From positions 1 through 54,360 of the forward strand of contig JAEYOW010000017.1 of NCBI GenBank assembly GCA_023411375.1: a DNA stretch of 54,360 nt. The letters are read 5' to 3'. Below are positions 33,266 to 40,507 of the stretch, one piece after another (within the stretch, counting starts at the first letter, position 1; each line of letters begins with the position of its first letter). Made by a program: the position numbers and the translations under genes. Source of the DNA: Bacillota bacterium. GTDB taxonomy: Bacteria; Bacillota; Clostridia; Christensenellales; Aristaeellaceae. The notes under the pieces are model-generated. The model saw only the letters and a program-made list of their open reading frames with translations. It was not told the DNA's origin and searched no databases.

Positions 33266-34597
33266 ATGAACATCGTTGAACAGGTCCGTGCGGCCGGAGT
33301 GGTCGGCGCGGGCGGCGCGGGCTTTCCCACGCATGTAAAGCTTGGCGGCAAGGCCGGGGTGGTGATCGCCAACGGCGCGGAGTGCGAGCCGTTGCTTCGC
33401 GTGGATCAGCTCCTGATGCAGCGCCGGGCGGCGCGCGTGGTGCGCGGCATGGAGCTGTGCATGGAAGCGACCGGGGCCGCGCGTGGCGTTATCGCTACAA
33501 AGGCGCATTACGGGGCGGCTGTGGAGGCACTGCGCAATGCGCTTGGCGAAAGGACGGACATCACCTTGCATCTGATGGAAAGCTATTATCCCTCCGGGGA
33601 TGAGAAATCCATCATCTTCGAGGTGGCGGACCGCGTGGTGCCCAGCGGCAGGCTGCCGCTGGACGTGGGTTGCGTGGTGTGCAATGTGGCGACGCTTGCG
33701 GGCATCGCGGACGCGGCGGAGGGGAAGCCCGTCACCGATAAGGACGTGACGGTTGGCGGCGACGTGCCCTTCCCCCTCACCGTAACCGTGCCCATCGGCA
33801 CGCCTATGCGTTTGCTGCTGGCGCTTTCCGGCTTTAAGGGAACGCCCGCAGGCCATGCGCTGATCGTCGGCGGACCGTGCATGGGCAGGGTTGAGGAAGA
33901 TTGGGACGCGCCTGTGACCAAGACCACAGGCGGGCTGTTGCTGTTTAAAAGGACGCATCCGCTGATTCAGAGGCGCTCGCTCACGCCTGAGCGTCAACTG
34001 AAGCTGGCGCGCGCGGTATGCTGCCAGTGCAACCAGTGCACGCAGATGTGCCCCAGAAACGCGCTCGGGCTCCATGTGCAGCCGCACAAGGCCATGCGGG
34101 CGCTCGCCATGGGAAACGGAGCGCTGCTTGGCGGAGCCAACGGCGTGCTCGCGTGCTCAAGCTGCGGACTTTGTACCAATTACGCGTGCAATATGGGGCT
34201 TACGCCGTCCGAGGTCATGGCCATGCTCAAGGCGGAGCTTAACAAGGCGGGCGTCCGGCCGCAGCCGGAGGAGGAGATTGTGCCCGACCCGTTTGTGGAG
34301 TTTAAGCGCGTGCCGGTCAAACGGCTGATCGCCCGCATGGGCCTTTCGGCATATGATACGCCCGCGCCCTACAGAGATGGGGAAATTGCGCCGCAGCGCG
34401 TTGTGCTGCCGCTTTCGCAGCATGTGGGCAGGCCCGCCGTCCCGGTTGTAAAGCAAGGGGATCAGGTGCGCCGGGGCGATTTGATCGCCGCCATTCCAGA
34501 AGGTGCGCTTGGCGCGGCGCTGCATGCCTCCATCGACGGTGTGGTTGCGGCGGTTGACGGTCAAAGGATCGAGATCACGGGAGGAGGAGCCGCATGA
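33266..34597 (+). CDS. PduS-like Fe-S flavoprotein (RnfC-related NADH dehydrogenase)
   Basis: The ATG at 33266 with GAGGTG upstream gives 443 residues. The N-terminal GVVGAGGAGFPTHVKL is the Gly-rich flavin/NADH motif shared by RnfC and PduS. Two 4Fe-4S motifs follow: CCQCNQCTQMCPRNA at 252-265, and CSSCGLCTNYAC at 297-308. The C-terminal GDQVRRGDLIAAIPEGALGAALHASIDGVV is a lipoyl-like sandwich domain. In Pdu systems PduS reduces cobalamin and binds the shell protein PduT. Here no B12-dependent enzyme is encoded, so passing electrons from NADH through the adjacent PduT-like shell protein is the likely task. The stop overlaps the next start (ATGA). Confidence 0.9.
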   Translation: MNIVEQVRAAGVVGAGGAGFPTHVKLGGKAGVVIANGAECEPLLRVDQLLMQRRAARVVRGMELCMEATGAARGVIATKAHYGAAVEALRNALGERTDITLHLMESYYPSGDEKSIIFEVADRVVPSGRLPLDVGCVVCNVATLAGIADAAEGKPVTDKDVTVGGDVPFPLTVTVPIGTPMRLLLALSGFKGTPAGHALIVGGPCMGRVEEDWDAPVTKTTGGLLLFKRTHPLIQRRSLTPERQLKLARAVCCQCNQCTQMCPRNALGLHVQPHKAMRALAMGNGALLGGANGVLACSSCGLCTNYACNMGLTPSEVMAMLKAELNKAGVRPQPEEEIVPDPFVEFKRVPVKRLIARMGLSAYDTPAPYRDGEIAPQRVVLPLSQHVGRPAVPVVKQGDQVRRGDLIAAIPEGALGAALHASIDGVVAAVDGQRIEITGGGAA

Positions 34598-35139
34598 TTG
34601 CCATCGGCGTGGTCGAGTCCCTCAGCATCCCGCTGGGCGTGCTCGCGGGGGATCAGATGCTCAAAACCGCCCAGGTGGAGCTGGTAACGGCGCAAACCGT
34701 GTGCGCGGGAAAGTATATCGTGGTGGTCGCGGGCGAGGTCGCGGCTGTCAAAGCCGCTGTGTCGGCGGGTGTTGAGGCTGCGGCACAGACGCTTGTGGAC
34801 AGCCTCGTCATCCCCAATGTGGACGAGCGCGTTATCGCCGCGATGGCGGGCGCGTGCGCGGTGGAACAGGCGCAGGCCGTGGGCGTGGTGGAAACCTTTT
34901 CACTGGCCAGCGCGGTAAGCGTCGCGGATATCGCGGTCAAGGCAGCGGACGTGGAGCTGATTGAGGTTCGCCTGGGGCGCGGCATGGGCGGCAAGTCCTT
35001 TGTGATTGTGACCGGCGAGGTGGCGGCGGTGGAGGCGGCCGTACAGGCGGCCCAGAAGGGCGAGGAGCCGAAGGGGCTGATCTCCTCCAGCGTGGTGATT
35101 CCCTCGCCGCATATGGATATGGTTCGCGCGCTGCTATAA
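34594..35139 (+). CDS. BMC-T trimeric shell protein with pore cysteine (PduT-like)
   Basis: The 181 residues are two BMC domains in tandem (about 1-90 and 93-175), each starting with an AIGVVE / AVGVVE strand, so three chains make one pseudohexagonal tile. Cys37 in VTAQTVCAGKY lies where PduT has the Cys38 that holds a 4Fe-4S cluster at the trimer pore. It overlaps the PduS-like gene by 4 bases, which matches the known PduS-PduT partnership and suggests an electron path through the shell. No second, pore-gated BMC-T of PduB type is present. Confidence 0.92.
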   Translation: MIAIGVVESLSIPLGVLAGDQMLKTAQVELVTAQTVCAGKYIVVVAGEVAAVKAAVSAGVEAAAQTLVDSLVIPNVDERVIAAMAGACAVEQAQAVGVVETFSLASAVSVADIAVKAADVELIEVRLGRGMGGKSFVIVTGEVAAVEAAVQAAQKGEEPKGLISSSVVIPSPHMDMVRALL

Positions 35140-35192
35140 GCGGCGATGATAGAGAACATGGGAAAAGCTTGATTGTAAAGGAGTTTTGTACG

Positions 35193-35480
35193 ATGCAGGA
35201 AGCGTTGGGCATGATTGAAACCCGGGGGCTTGTAGGCGCGATTGAGGCGGCGGACGCCATGGTGAAGGCTGCGAACGTTCATTTGATCGGCAAGGAGCAT
35301 GTGGGCGGCGGGCTGGTAACCGTGATGGTGCGCGGCGACGTCGGCGCGGTAAAGGCATCGGTGGAGGCGGGCGGCGCGGCTGCCAAGCGCGTGGGCGAGC
35401 TTATCAGCGTACACGTCATCCCGCGCCCGCACAGCGACGTGGAGGCGGTTCTGCCCCAGGCCGAGGCGGTCAAGGCGTAA
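35193..35480 (+). CDS. BMC-H hexameric shell protein, copy 1
   Basis: The ATG at 35193 has AAAGGAG 9 bases upstream; the protein has 95 residues. It is a standard single-domain shell protein like PduA/EutM: ALGMIETRGLVGAIEAADAMVKAANV, then the pore-loop strand VGGGLVTVMVRGDVGAVKASVEAG and the C-terminal VHVIPRPHSDVEAVLP. Hexamers of it would form most of the shell facets. It is nearly identical to the next gene, including 113 identical bases (35298-35410), so one is a recent copy of the other or the two undergo gene conversion. The C-terminus is 4 residues longer than copy 2. Confidence 0.96.
   Translation: MQEALGMIETRGLVGAIEAADAMVKAANVHLIGKEHVGGGLVTVMVRGDVGAVKASVEAGGAAAKRVGELISVHVIPRPHSDVEAVLPQAEAVKA
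35298..35410 (+). repeat. 113-base direct repeat, copy in BMC-H 1
   Basis: These 113 bases recur without a change at 35698-35810, exactly 400 bases downstream. The sequence on both sides differs at synonymous and some non-synonymous positions, so the identical block stands out sharply. Confidence 0.95.
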
Positions 35481-35589
35481 GCAGCCCCGCCCTTCGCCTA
35501 TAAAGCAAGGGGACAGGGCGCAAAGCCGGATACAATTTGTTTAAACAGGGGCCTAGTTGACGGCCCGCTTAGGAAAGGAAGGATACAGC

Positions 35590-35865
35590 ATGGAAAAGCA
35601 AGCGTTGGGTATGGTGGAAACCAAGGGTCTGGTAGGCTCCATTGAGGCGGCGGATGCCATGGTGAAGGCCGCGAACGTTCATTTGATCGGTAAGGTACAT
35701 GTGGGCGGCGGGCTGGTAACCGTGATGGTGCGCGGCGACGTCGGCGCGGTAAAGGCATCGGTGGAGGCGGGCGGCGCGGCTGCCAAGCGCGTGGGCGAGC
35801 TTATCAGCGTGCATGTGATTCCCCGGCCCCACGACGATGTAGAGGCGATCCTGCCAAAGCTGTAA
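35590..35865 (+). CDS. BMC-H hexameric shell protein, copy 2
   Basis: The ATG at 35590 follows AAGGAAGGA and gives 91 residues. It has the same layout as copy 1, with differences clustered at the N-terminus, at the residue before the pore loop (GKVHVGGG against GKEHVGGG) and at the C-terminus. The change from Glu to Val beside the pore could alter charge and selectivity. The 109 bases between the two genes hold only a ribosome site and no terminator. It is followed by fucU. Confidence 0.96.
   Translation: MEKQALGMVETKGLVGSIEAADAMVKAANVHLIGKVHVGGGLVTVMVRGDVGAVKASVEAGGAAAKRVGELISVHVIPRPHDDVEAILPKL
35698..35810 (+). repeat. 113-base direct repeat, copy in BMC-H 2
   Basis: Identical partner of 35298-35410, covering the pore loop and the central strands and helix of the shell protein. 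Confidence 0.95.
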
Positions 35866-35964
35866 GCCGGGGTTCGCCGCGCTTTAACGCGTTATTTGGA
35901 GCATATAAACTGCCTCTTCACGTATAGCGTTGCTATTTGAACGGCATGACAGGAGGAAAAAGAG

Positions 35965-36393
35965 ATGCTCAAGGGTATTTCCCCGATTCTGTCGCCCGAG
36001 CTGCTTAAGACCATTGCCGAAATGGGCCATGGCGACGAGCTGGTGATCGGGGACTGTAATTTTCCCGCGCAGTCCATGGGCAAGCGTTGCATGCGTGCCG
36101 ACGGTCACAGGGGCGCGGAGCTGTTGGATGCGATCCTGCAGCTCTTTCCGCTGGATCAGTTCGTGGATGCGCCGGTGACGGTCATGGCGCCCGCCGCGGG
36201 CGCGCTGGACGGAGACCCACCCATCTGGAAGGATTTTTCGGAGATTGTGGAAAGGCATCAGCCCGGCACAAAGAGGGAGGCCATCGACCGCTTCGCGTTT
36301 TATGACCGCGCCAAAAACGCCTATGCAGCCGTCGCCACGGGCGAACGCGCGCTGTATGCCTGCGTCATCATTAAAAAGGGCTGTCTGCTGTAA
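35965..36393 (+). CDS. fucU: FucU/RbsD-family sugar mutarotase
   Basis: Interconverts the alpha and beta anomers of a reducing sugar so that the kinase or isomerase receives the right form. The 142 residues match FucU closely: MLKGISPILSPELLKTIAEMGHGDELVI at the start with the catalytic-site His, FPAQSMG, ADG, then the C-terminal IDRFAFYDRAKNAYAAVATGERA. AGGAGG precedes the ATG. FucU usually acts on L-fucose, but no fucose isomerase or fuculokinase is present. In this operon the substrate is more likely the imported deoxy or methylthio pentose. It sits between the shell genes and dhaK. Confidence 0.92.
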   Translation: MLKGISPILSPELLKTIAEMGHGDELVIGDCNFPAQSMGKRCMRADGHRGAELLDAILQLFPLDQFVDAPVTVMAPAAGALDGDPPIWKDFSEIVERHQPGTKREAIDRFAFYDRAKNAYAAVATGERALYACVIIKKGCLL

Positions 36394-36423
36394 ACTTGCT
36401 TTACCTGGAAGGAGACGAGAGCC

Positions 36424-37440
36424 ATGAAAAAAATCATCAACGCGCCTGAAAACTTCATCCCTGAAATGCTGGAAGGCATCTACGCCGCGCATCCGGAGGA
36501 GCTGGAATGCGTTGACGGCGATCTGCACTGCCTCGTTTCCAAACGAAAGCATCCCGATAAGGTGGGCATCGCCACGGGAGGCGGTTCGGGCCACCTGCCA
36601 CTGTTCCTTGGCTATGTGGGCGAGGGAATGCTTGACGGGTGCGCCATTGGCGACGTGTTCCAATCCCCCGGCGCCGAGCAGATGCTGTCCGTAACCAGGG
36701 CGATCAATCAGGGCGCGGGCGTGCTGTACATTTACGGCAACTATAACGGCGATATTTTTAACTTCGATATGGCCGCCGAAATGGCGGATATGGAGGAGGA
36801 TATCCGCGTCGAGTCCGTTGTGGCAGGCGAGGATGTGGCGTCCGCCGCGCCATCCGGCGGGAATGAAAGCAACAAGCGACGCGGCGTTGCGGGCATCTTC
36901 TTCGTGTACAAGTGCGCCGGCGCGGCGGCAGCCGACGGGCTGAGCCTTGACGAGGTCAAGCGCGTCGCGGAAAAGGCGTGCGCGAATGTGCGCACCATGG
37001 GCGTGGCGCTTACCTCCTGCACCGTACCGCGCGTGGGGCATCCGAGCTTTGAGATCGCTGAGGATGAGATGGAAATCGGCATGGGCATCCATGGCGAGCC
37101 GGGTATTCGCCGGGGCAGGCTGATGGGAGCCGACGCGATTGTGGACGAAATGATGGCTCCCATTCTCAACGACCTTCCCTACCGCTGCGGGGATGAGGTG
37201 GCCGTGCTGATCAACGGCCTTGGCGCGACGCCCCTGGAGGAACAGTATGTGATGTTCCGCCGCGTCAAGCAGCTTTTGGACGAGCGGGATATCCGGGTGT
37301 TCCACACCTATGTGGGCGAATACGCCACCTCCATGGAAATGGCGGGCGCGTCCATCTCGCTGCTGCGCGTGGACGCGGAGCTGAAAAAATATCTTTCGGC
37401 GGCGGCAAACACTCCGTTTTTCAAGCAGTTTTCGCTGTAA
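36424..37440 (+). CDS. dhaK: Dihydroxyacetone kinase, DhaK subunit
   Basis: Binds dihydroxyacetone covalently and, with DhaL, phosphorylates it to DHAP. The 338 residues contain the substrate motif ATGGGSGHLP near residue 50 and the covalent-binding His223 in GMGIHGEPG. AAGGAGA lies upstream of the ATG. DhaL follows, but no DhaM phosphotransferase is in the window, so the phosphate donor is unclear. In a pathway that already makes DHAP the pair may handle free ketose side products or a related ketose. The family also includes kinases for erythrulose-type sugars. Confidence 0.92.
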   Translation: MKKIINAPENFIPEMLEGIYAAHPEELECVDGDLHCLVSKRKHPDKVGIATGGGSGHLPLFLGYVGEGMLDGCAIGDVFQSPGAEQMLSVTRAINQGAGVLYIYGNYNGDIFNFDMAAEMADMEEDIRVESVVAGEDVASAAPSGGNESNKRRGVAGIFFVYKCAGAAAADGLSLDEVKRVAEKACANVRTMGVALTSCTVPRVGHPSFEIAEDEMEIGMGIHGEPGIRRGRLMGADAIVDEMMAPILNDLPYRCGDEVAVLINGLGATPLEEQYVMFRRVKQLLDERDIRVFHTYVGEYATSMEMAGASISLLRVDAELKKYLSAAANTPFFKQFSL

Positions 37441-37560
37441 GGCAAGGGCTTTGCCATAACCCTGATTGCCTGCGCGTTGCGCGGGCAAATCCGGGCGGTC
37501 AAAGGGTTTATTCCCTTTGGCGCGTGGTTGGGGGCGCATAGCCCCCGGTATCCTTCCCAA
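37441..37560. repeat. Structured GC-rich repeat element before dhaL (inverted copy)
   Basis: Four hairpins in a row: GGCAA/TTGCC (37441-37455), TTGCC-GCGC/GCGC-GGCAA (37466-37488), AAAGGG/CCCTTT (37501-37518) and GGGGGC/GCCCCC (37529-37545). The last two, read on the minus strand, repeat the order seen in the element at 30720-30812. Both elements sit between genes of the BMC operon. Confidence 0.6.
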
Positions 37561-37578
37561 GGCAAGGAGGCTATCCGG

Positions 37579-38208
37579 ATGAATGCGGATGATTTTCGCG
37601 CGCTGACGGAGTGCTGGGCGCGCGTTATGGAGGAAAACCGAGACCGGCTGATCGAGCTGGACAGCGTTGTAGGCGACAGCGACCTGGGGCTTACCATGAG
37701 CGATGGCTTTCGCGCCGCGGCTAACGCCGTTAAAGGCGGTGCGGAAACGGATGTCGGCAAGGTTGCCTATCAGGCGGGGCGCGCAATGGCGTCCGCCGTG
37801 CCCTCCACCATGGGCACTTTGATGGCGAGCGGCCTGATGAATGCAGGAAAAGCGCTCAAGGGTGTCGAACAACTAAACGCCGCGCAGGAAGCGGAGCTGT
37901 TTCAGGCGTGGTTTGAGGGCGTCAAAAGCCGCGGCAAGGCGGAATTGGGCGATAAAACCTTTTTGGACGGGCTGTACCCGGCGGTTCGGTCGCTGTGCGA
38001 AAGCGCAGAGCGGCGTCTTGACGCGCGCGAGGCCGCGGGGCTGGCGGCGGAGGCGGCTTGGCAGGCGTTTCTAAACACGAAGGGTATGCTTGCCAAACAT
38101 GGCCGCATGGCAATCCGCGGCGAAATGTCGCGCGAGCTGTTGGATCCCGGCGCGGCCGTCGCAGCCCTGTTGGTAAAGGGATATGCGGACCTAAAAAACG
38201 GACAGTGA
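37579..38208 (+). CDS. dhaL: Dihydroxyacetone kinase, DhaL subunit
   Basis: Nucleotide-binding subunit of dihydroxyacetone kinase. I start at ATG 37579 with AAGGAGG 8 bases upstream, giving 209 residues; the open frame upstream runs through the repeat element. The metal-binding aspartates are Asp28, Asp33 and Asp35 in ELDSVVGDSDLG. The usual His of the DGDHG motif is Leu here, a change I believe also occurs in DhaL proteins attached to other sugar pathways. SAVPSTMGTLMASG and the C-terminal DPGAAVAALL helix are typical. The stop codon abuts the LacI gene, indicating coupling. Confidence 0.9.
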   Translation: MNADDFRALTECWARVMEENRDRLIELDSVVGDSDLGLTMSDGFRAAANAVKGGAETDVGKVAYQAGRAMASAVPSTMGTLMASGLMNAGKALKGVEQLNAAQEAELFQAWFEGVKSRGKAELGDKTFLDGLYPAVRSLCESAERRLDAREAAGLAAEAAWQAFLNTKGMLAKHGRMAIRGEMSRELLDPGAAVAALLVKGYADLKNGQ

Positions 38209-38217
38209 GTGATAGGT

Positions 38218-39228
38218 ATGACGATCAGGGAAATTGCTTCCATTGCGGGGGTTTCACCGGCGGCGGTTTCGCTGGTCATCAACAATAAAAAAGGCGTAAG
38301 CGACGAAACGCGCCGCCGCGTGCAGAGCGTCATCGACGAATACGGTTACGCCGCCTCCTGGCAAAAGCGGAAGGTCAAGCGCTTTCGGTTGATGGTGCTC
38401 AAGTTTCGTGCCCATGGTATCGCCATGGAGGAAAACCAGGGATTCATCGCCTCCATTATCGACCAGATCGAGAGCGAGTGCCGGCGGTTCGCGTTCGACC
38501 TTGTGATGTGCAACTGCGAGGCAAAGACGGCGGAAACAACCATCCGAGAGCTGATGGCGGACCCGCCGGACGGCGTGATTATGATGGGCACGGAGCTAAC
38601 CGAGGCGGATTATCCGCTGCTGGATCTGTTCACCGTGCCCGTGGTGGTGCTGGATAACAATATTCAGCGCGGCAACGTGGACAGCGTGGTAATGGCCAAC
38701 GGCCAGATCATGGCCAACGCCGTGCGCTACCTGTACGACCTTGGCTATCGTGAGATCGGCTATTTTAAGTTTAACCTACCCGTTCACAACTGCGAGGAGC
38801 GTTACCAGGGCTATCTGCAGGAGCTGGAGCGCCTGGGTCTGACCCCGCCCGCACCCGTGCGCCTGATGCCTACGCTTAACGGTGCGTATGAGGATATGAA
38901 GCGGCTCCTGAAAAGCGGGGAATACGTGCCCGGCGGCGCGGTTGTCGCGGATAACGACACCGTCGCCATTGGCGCCGTGAAGGCGATTCGGGAGGCGGGC
39001 TACAGCATCCCGGACGACCTGTCCATCATCGGTATCGACGACATCCCCTTCAGCGCGGTCACCATGCCGGCGCTCACCACCATGCGCATTTCGCGTTCGG
39101 CGCTGGGCACGCTGGCCGTGGATATGCTGCGCAAGCGCATCAAACACCCGGACTGGCCCGGCATGCATATGCAAATCAGGGGCGGCCTGGTGGTGCGCAA
39201 CAGCACTAGGCCGCTGGACGCGAAATAA
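38218..39228 (+). CDS. LacI-family transcriptional regulator of the BMC locus
   Basis: I prefer ATG 38218 (336 residues) because it gives the normal LacI N-terminus TIREIASIAGVSPAAVSLVIN; a GTG at 38209 directly follows the dhaL stop and is possible. Neither has a good ribosome site, so translation is probably coupled to dhaL. The helix-turn-helix covers residues 1-25. The sensing domain is the type I periplasmic-binding fold with DGVIMMG, VVVLDNN and DDLSIIGIDDIPFSAVTMPALTTMR. The inducer is likely the pathway sugar or its phosphate. Being inside the operon, it may autoregulate through the repeats at 24392-24524. Confidence 0.9.
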   Translation: MTIREIASIAGVSPAAVSLVINNKKGVSDETRRRVQSVIDEYGYAASWQKRKVKRFRLMVLKFRAHGIAMEENQGFIASIIDQIESECRRFAFDLVMCNCEAKTAETTIRELMADPPDGVIMMGTELTEADYPLLDLFTVPVVVLDNNIQRGNVDSVVMANGQIMANAVRYLYDLGYREIGYFKFNLPVHNCEERYQGYLQELERLGLTPPAPVRLMPTLNGAYEDMKRLLKSGEYVPGGAVVADNDTVAIGAVKAIREAGYSIPDDLSIIGIDDIPFSAVTMPALTTMRISRSALGTLAVDMLRKRIKHPDWPGMHMQIRGGLVVRNSTRPLDAK

Positions 39229-39241
39229 AAGGAGACGGGCC

Positions 39242-39565
39242 ATGCTGGTAGGAAGGGTAACGGGCACGGTAGTCAGCACAAACAAGGTGGACGCGCTGCG
39301 CGGAGTCAAGCTGCTCATCGTGCAGCCGGTGGAGCTGGACACGCTTAGCATAAAGGACGACTATGTTATCTGCGTGGACGACGTGGGCGCGGGCGAGGGG
39401 GATCTCGTGTTCTGCGCTTACGGAAGCTCGGCGCGCCAGAGCGATACTTCAAAGCTCGTCGCGTCCGATTATACGGTTTACGGGATTGTGGATTCCATCG
39501 ACATTCGGGGCGCGCGGACGTACGACAAGGCAAAGGAGGCGGCGGCATGCAGCTGGCAAGGGTAA
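39242..39565 (+). CDS. BMC-P pentameric vertex protein 1 (EutN/CcmL family)
   Basis: A 107-residue vertex protein. It begins with the family strand MLVGRVTGTVVSTNK, then LRGVKLLIVQPVE, VDDVGAGEGDLVFCAYGSSAR and VYGIVDSID. Five copies cap a shell vertex. GGAG precedes the ATG, 13 bases after the LacI gene. The C-terminus has about 14 residues beyond the core (YDKAKEAAACSWQG) that overlap the start of the next gene by 19 bases. It contains three cysteines, more than usual. Confidence 0.93.
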   Translation: MLVGRVTGTVVSTNKVDALRGVKLLIVQPVELDTLSIKDDYVICVDDVGAGEGDLVFCAYGSSARQSDTSKLVASDYTVYGIVDSIDIRGARTYDKAKEAAACSWQG

Positions 39566-39849
39566 TCGGCAGCATGGTCAGCACCCGCAAGTCCGACCGG
39601 CTGGAAGGGCTGAAGCTGCTGGTGGCCGTGCCCATTGATATGGATACGTTTGAGGAAAAGGGCGCGCCGTTTATCACGGTGGATACGGTCGGCGCGGGCG
39701 AGGGCGAAATTGTGATGTGGGCGGGCGGCAGCTCGTCCCGGCAAACGGATTTAACCAACAATAAGCCTGTGGACAGCTCCATTGTGGGTATTGTGGATTT
39801 TGTGGATATCCTCGGCAAACGGGCCTATAGCAAGGGCGACGAACGGTAG
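39547..39849 (+). CDS. BMC-P pentameric vertex protein 2
   Basis: A 100-residue vertex protein with MQLARVIGSMVSTRKSDRLEGLKLLVAVP, VDTVGAGEGEIVMWAGGSSSRQ and VGIVDFVDI. It starts inside the end of BMC-P 1; the ribosome site AAGGAGG lies within that gene. It is the copy closest to BMC-P 1: both share the VGAGEG and GSS.RQ segments, so they are probable paralogues from duplication in place. Confidence 0.93.
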   Translation: MQLARVIGSMVSTRKSDRLEGLKLLVAVPIDMDTFEEKGAPFITVDTVGAGEGEIVMWAGGSSSRQTDLTNNKPVDSSIVGIVDFVDILGKRAYSKGDER

Positions 39850-39883
39850 CCCGGCGGCCCGGCCGGGAGAGGACGGCTTGCGC

Positions 39884-40174
39884 ATGAAAATCGCCAGGGT
39901 GACGGGTACGGTGGTTTCAACAGTCAAATATGAGAAATACCGGGGGCTGAAAATGCTCAAGGTTCGACACCTGACCCTGGAAGGCGAGCTCACAGGCGAG
40001 GAGCTGGTCGCGCTGGACGCGGCGGACGCCGGGCTGGGCGATATTGTGCTGGTGAATAACGACGGCGGCGCGGCGCAGATGGTGGTGGGGGATCAAACGC
40101 TGATTGCGAGCGTGACCATCTGCGGCGTCATTGATTCCTATACCTGGCAGGGGAAAACGGTATTCTGCCATTAA
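39884..40174 (+). CDS. BMC-P pentameric vertex protein 3
   Basis: A 96-residue protein from ATG 39884 (GAGAGGA upstream; a TTG two codons earlier is possible). Core strands are MKIARVTGTVVSTVKYEKYRGLKMLKV, VALDAADAGLGDIVLVNNDGGAAQM and CGVIDSYTW. The loop NNDGGAA replaces the GSSSRQ loop of copies 1 and 2 and is closer to classic EutN/PduN. It is followed by copy 4 after 12 bases. Confidence 0.92.
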   Translation: MKIARVTGTVVSTVKYEKYRGLKMLKVRHLTLEGELTGEELVALDAADAGLGDIVLVNNDGGAAQMVVGDQTLIASVTICGVIDSYTWQGKTVFCH

Positions 40175-40186
40175 GGGGGGGCGGGC

Positions 40187-40450
40187 TTGAACATTGGGCT
40201 TGTCGTGGGCTCGGTCGTATGCACGGTCAAAACCCGCACGCTGGAGGGCGTCAAGCTGCTGGTGGTGCGCCAAATCGTCAACGGCGAGGAAAAAGGGCTT
40301 GTGATCGCCTGCGACGGCACGCGCCAGGCGGGCATCGGCGACACGGTATACATGATCGGCCGCAAGGAAGCGGCGCTGATCCTGGATCTTGAGGCGCCGC
40401 CGCCCAGCGATTTGACCATCGCGGGTATTATCGACCCCGAAACGCTGTAA
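40187..40450 (+). CDS. BMC-P pentameric vertex protein 4
   Basis: The last gene of the BMC operon, 87 residues, starting at TTG 40187 with a G-rich site (AGGGGGGG) just upstream; no ATG is available. MNIGLVVGSVVCTVKTRTLEGVKLLVV, GDTVYMIGRKEAALILD and IAGIIDPETL give the vertex fold. It is the most divergent of the four. A terminator follows 20 bases after the stop. Four different vertex proteins in a row suggest specialised or mixed vertices. Confidence 0.9.
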   Translation: MNIGLVVGSVVCTVKTRTLEGVKLLVVRQIVNGEEKGLVIACDGTRQAGIGDTVYMIGRKEAALILDLEAPPPSDLTIAGIIDPETL

Positions 40451-40470
40451 AAAAGAATCGTAGGCGCTTA

Positions 40471-40507
40471 GGCACGGCTGAGAATACAGCCGTCGCCGCT
40501 TTTTTAT
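40471..40507 (+). terminator. Terminator of the BMC operon
   Basis: Arms ACGGCTG and CAGCCGT plus GGC/GCC around a 6-base loop, followed by six Ts (40500-40505). It closes the 15.9 kb operon. Confidence 0.8.

Noticed and set aside
35884..37872. 662-residue open frame on the minus strand
   Set aside because: It is antisense to fucU, dhaK and dhaL, which match known families over their full length. The translation is His/Arg/Ala-rich without domain pattern, a usual shadow in GC-rich DNA.
39950..39985. tRNA-like GGTTCGA string
   Set aside because: It lies inside BMC-P 3 coding sequence and has no acceptor or anticodon stem around it.
24569..40450. Classification as a propanediol, ethanolamine or fucose/rhamnose BMC
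   Set aside because: No diol dehydratase, ethanolamine lyase, glycyl radical enzyme, fucose isomerase or rhamnulokinase is encoded. FucU and the FucA-like fold alone do not outweigh mtnK and mtnA.
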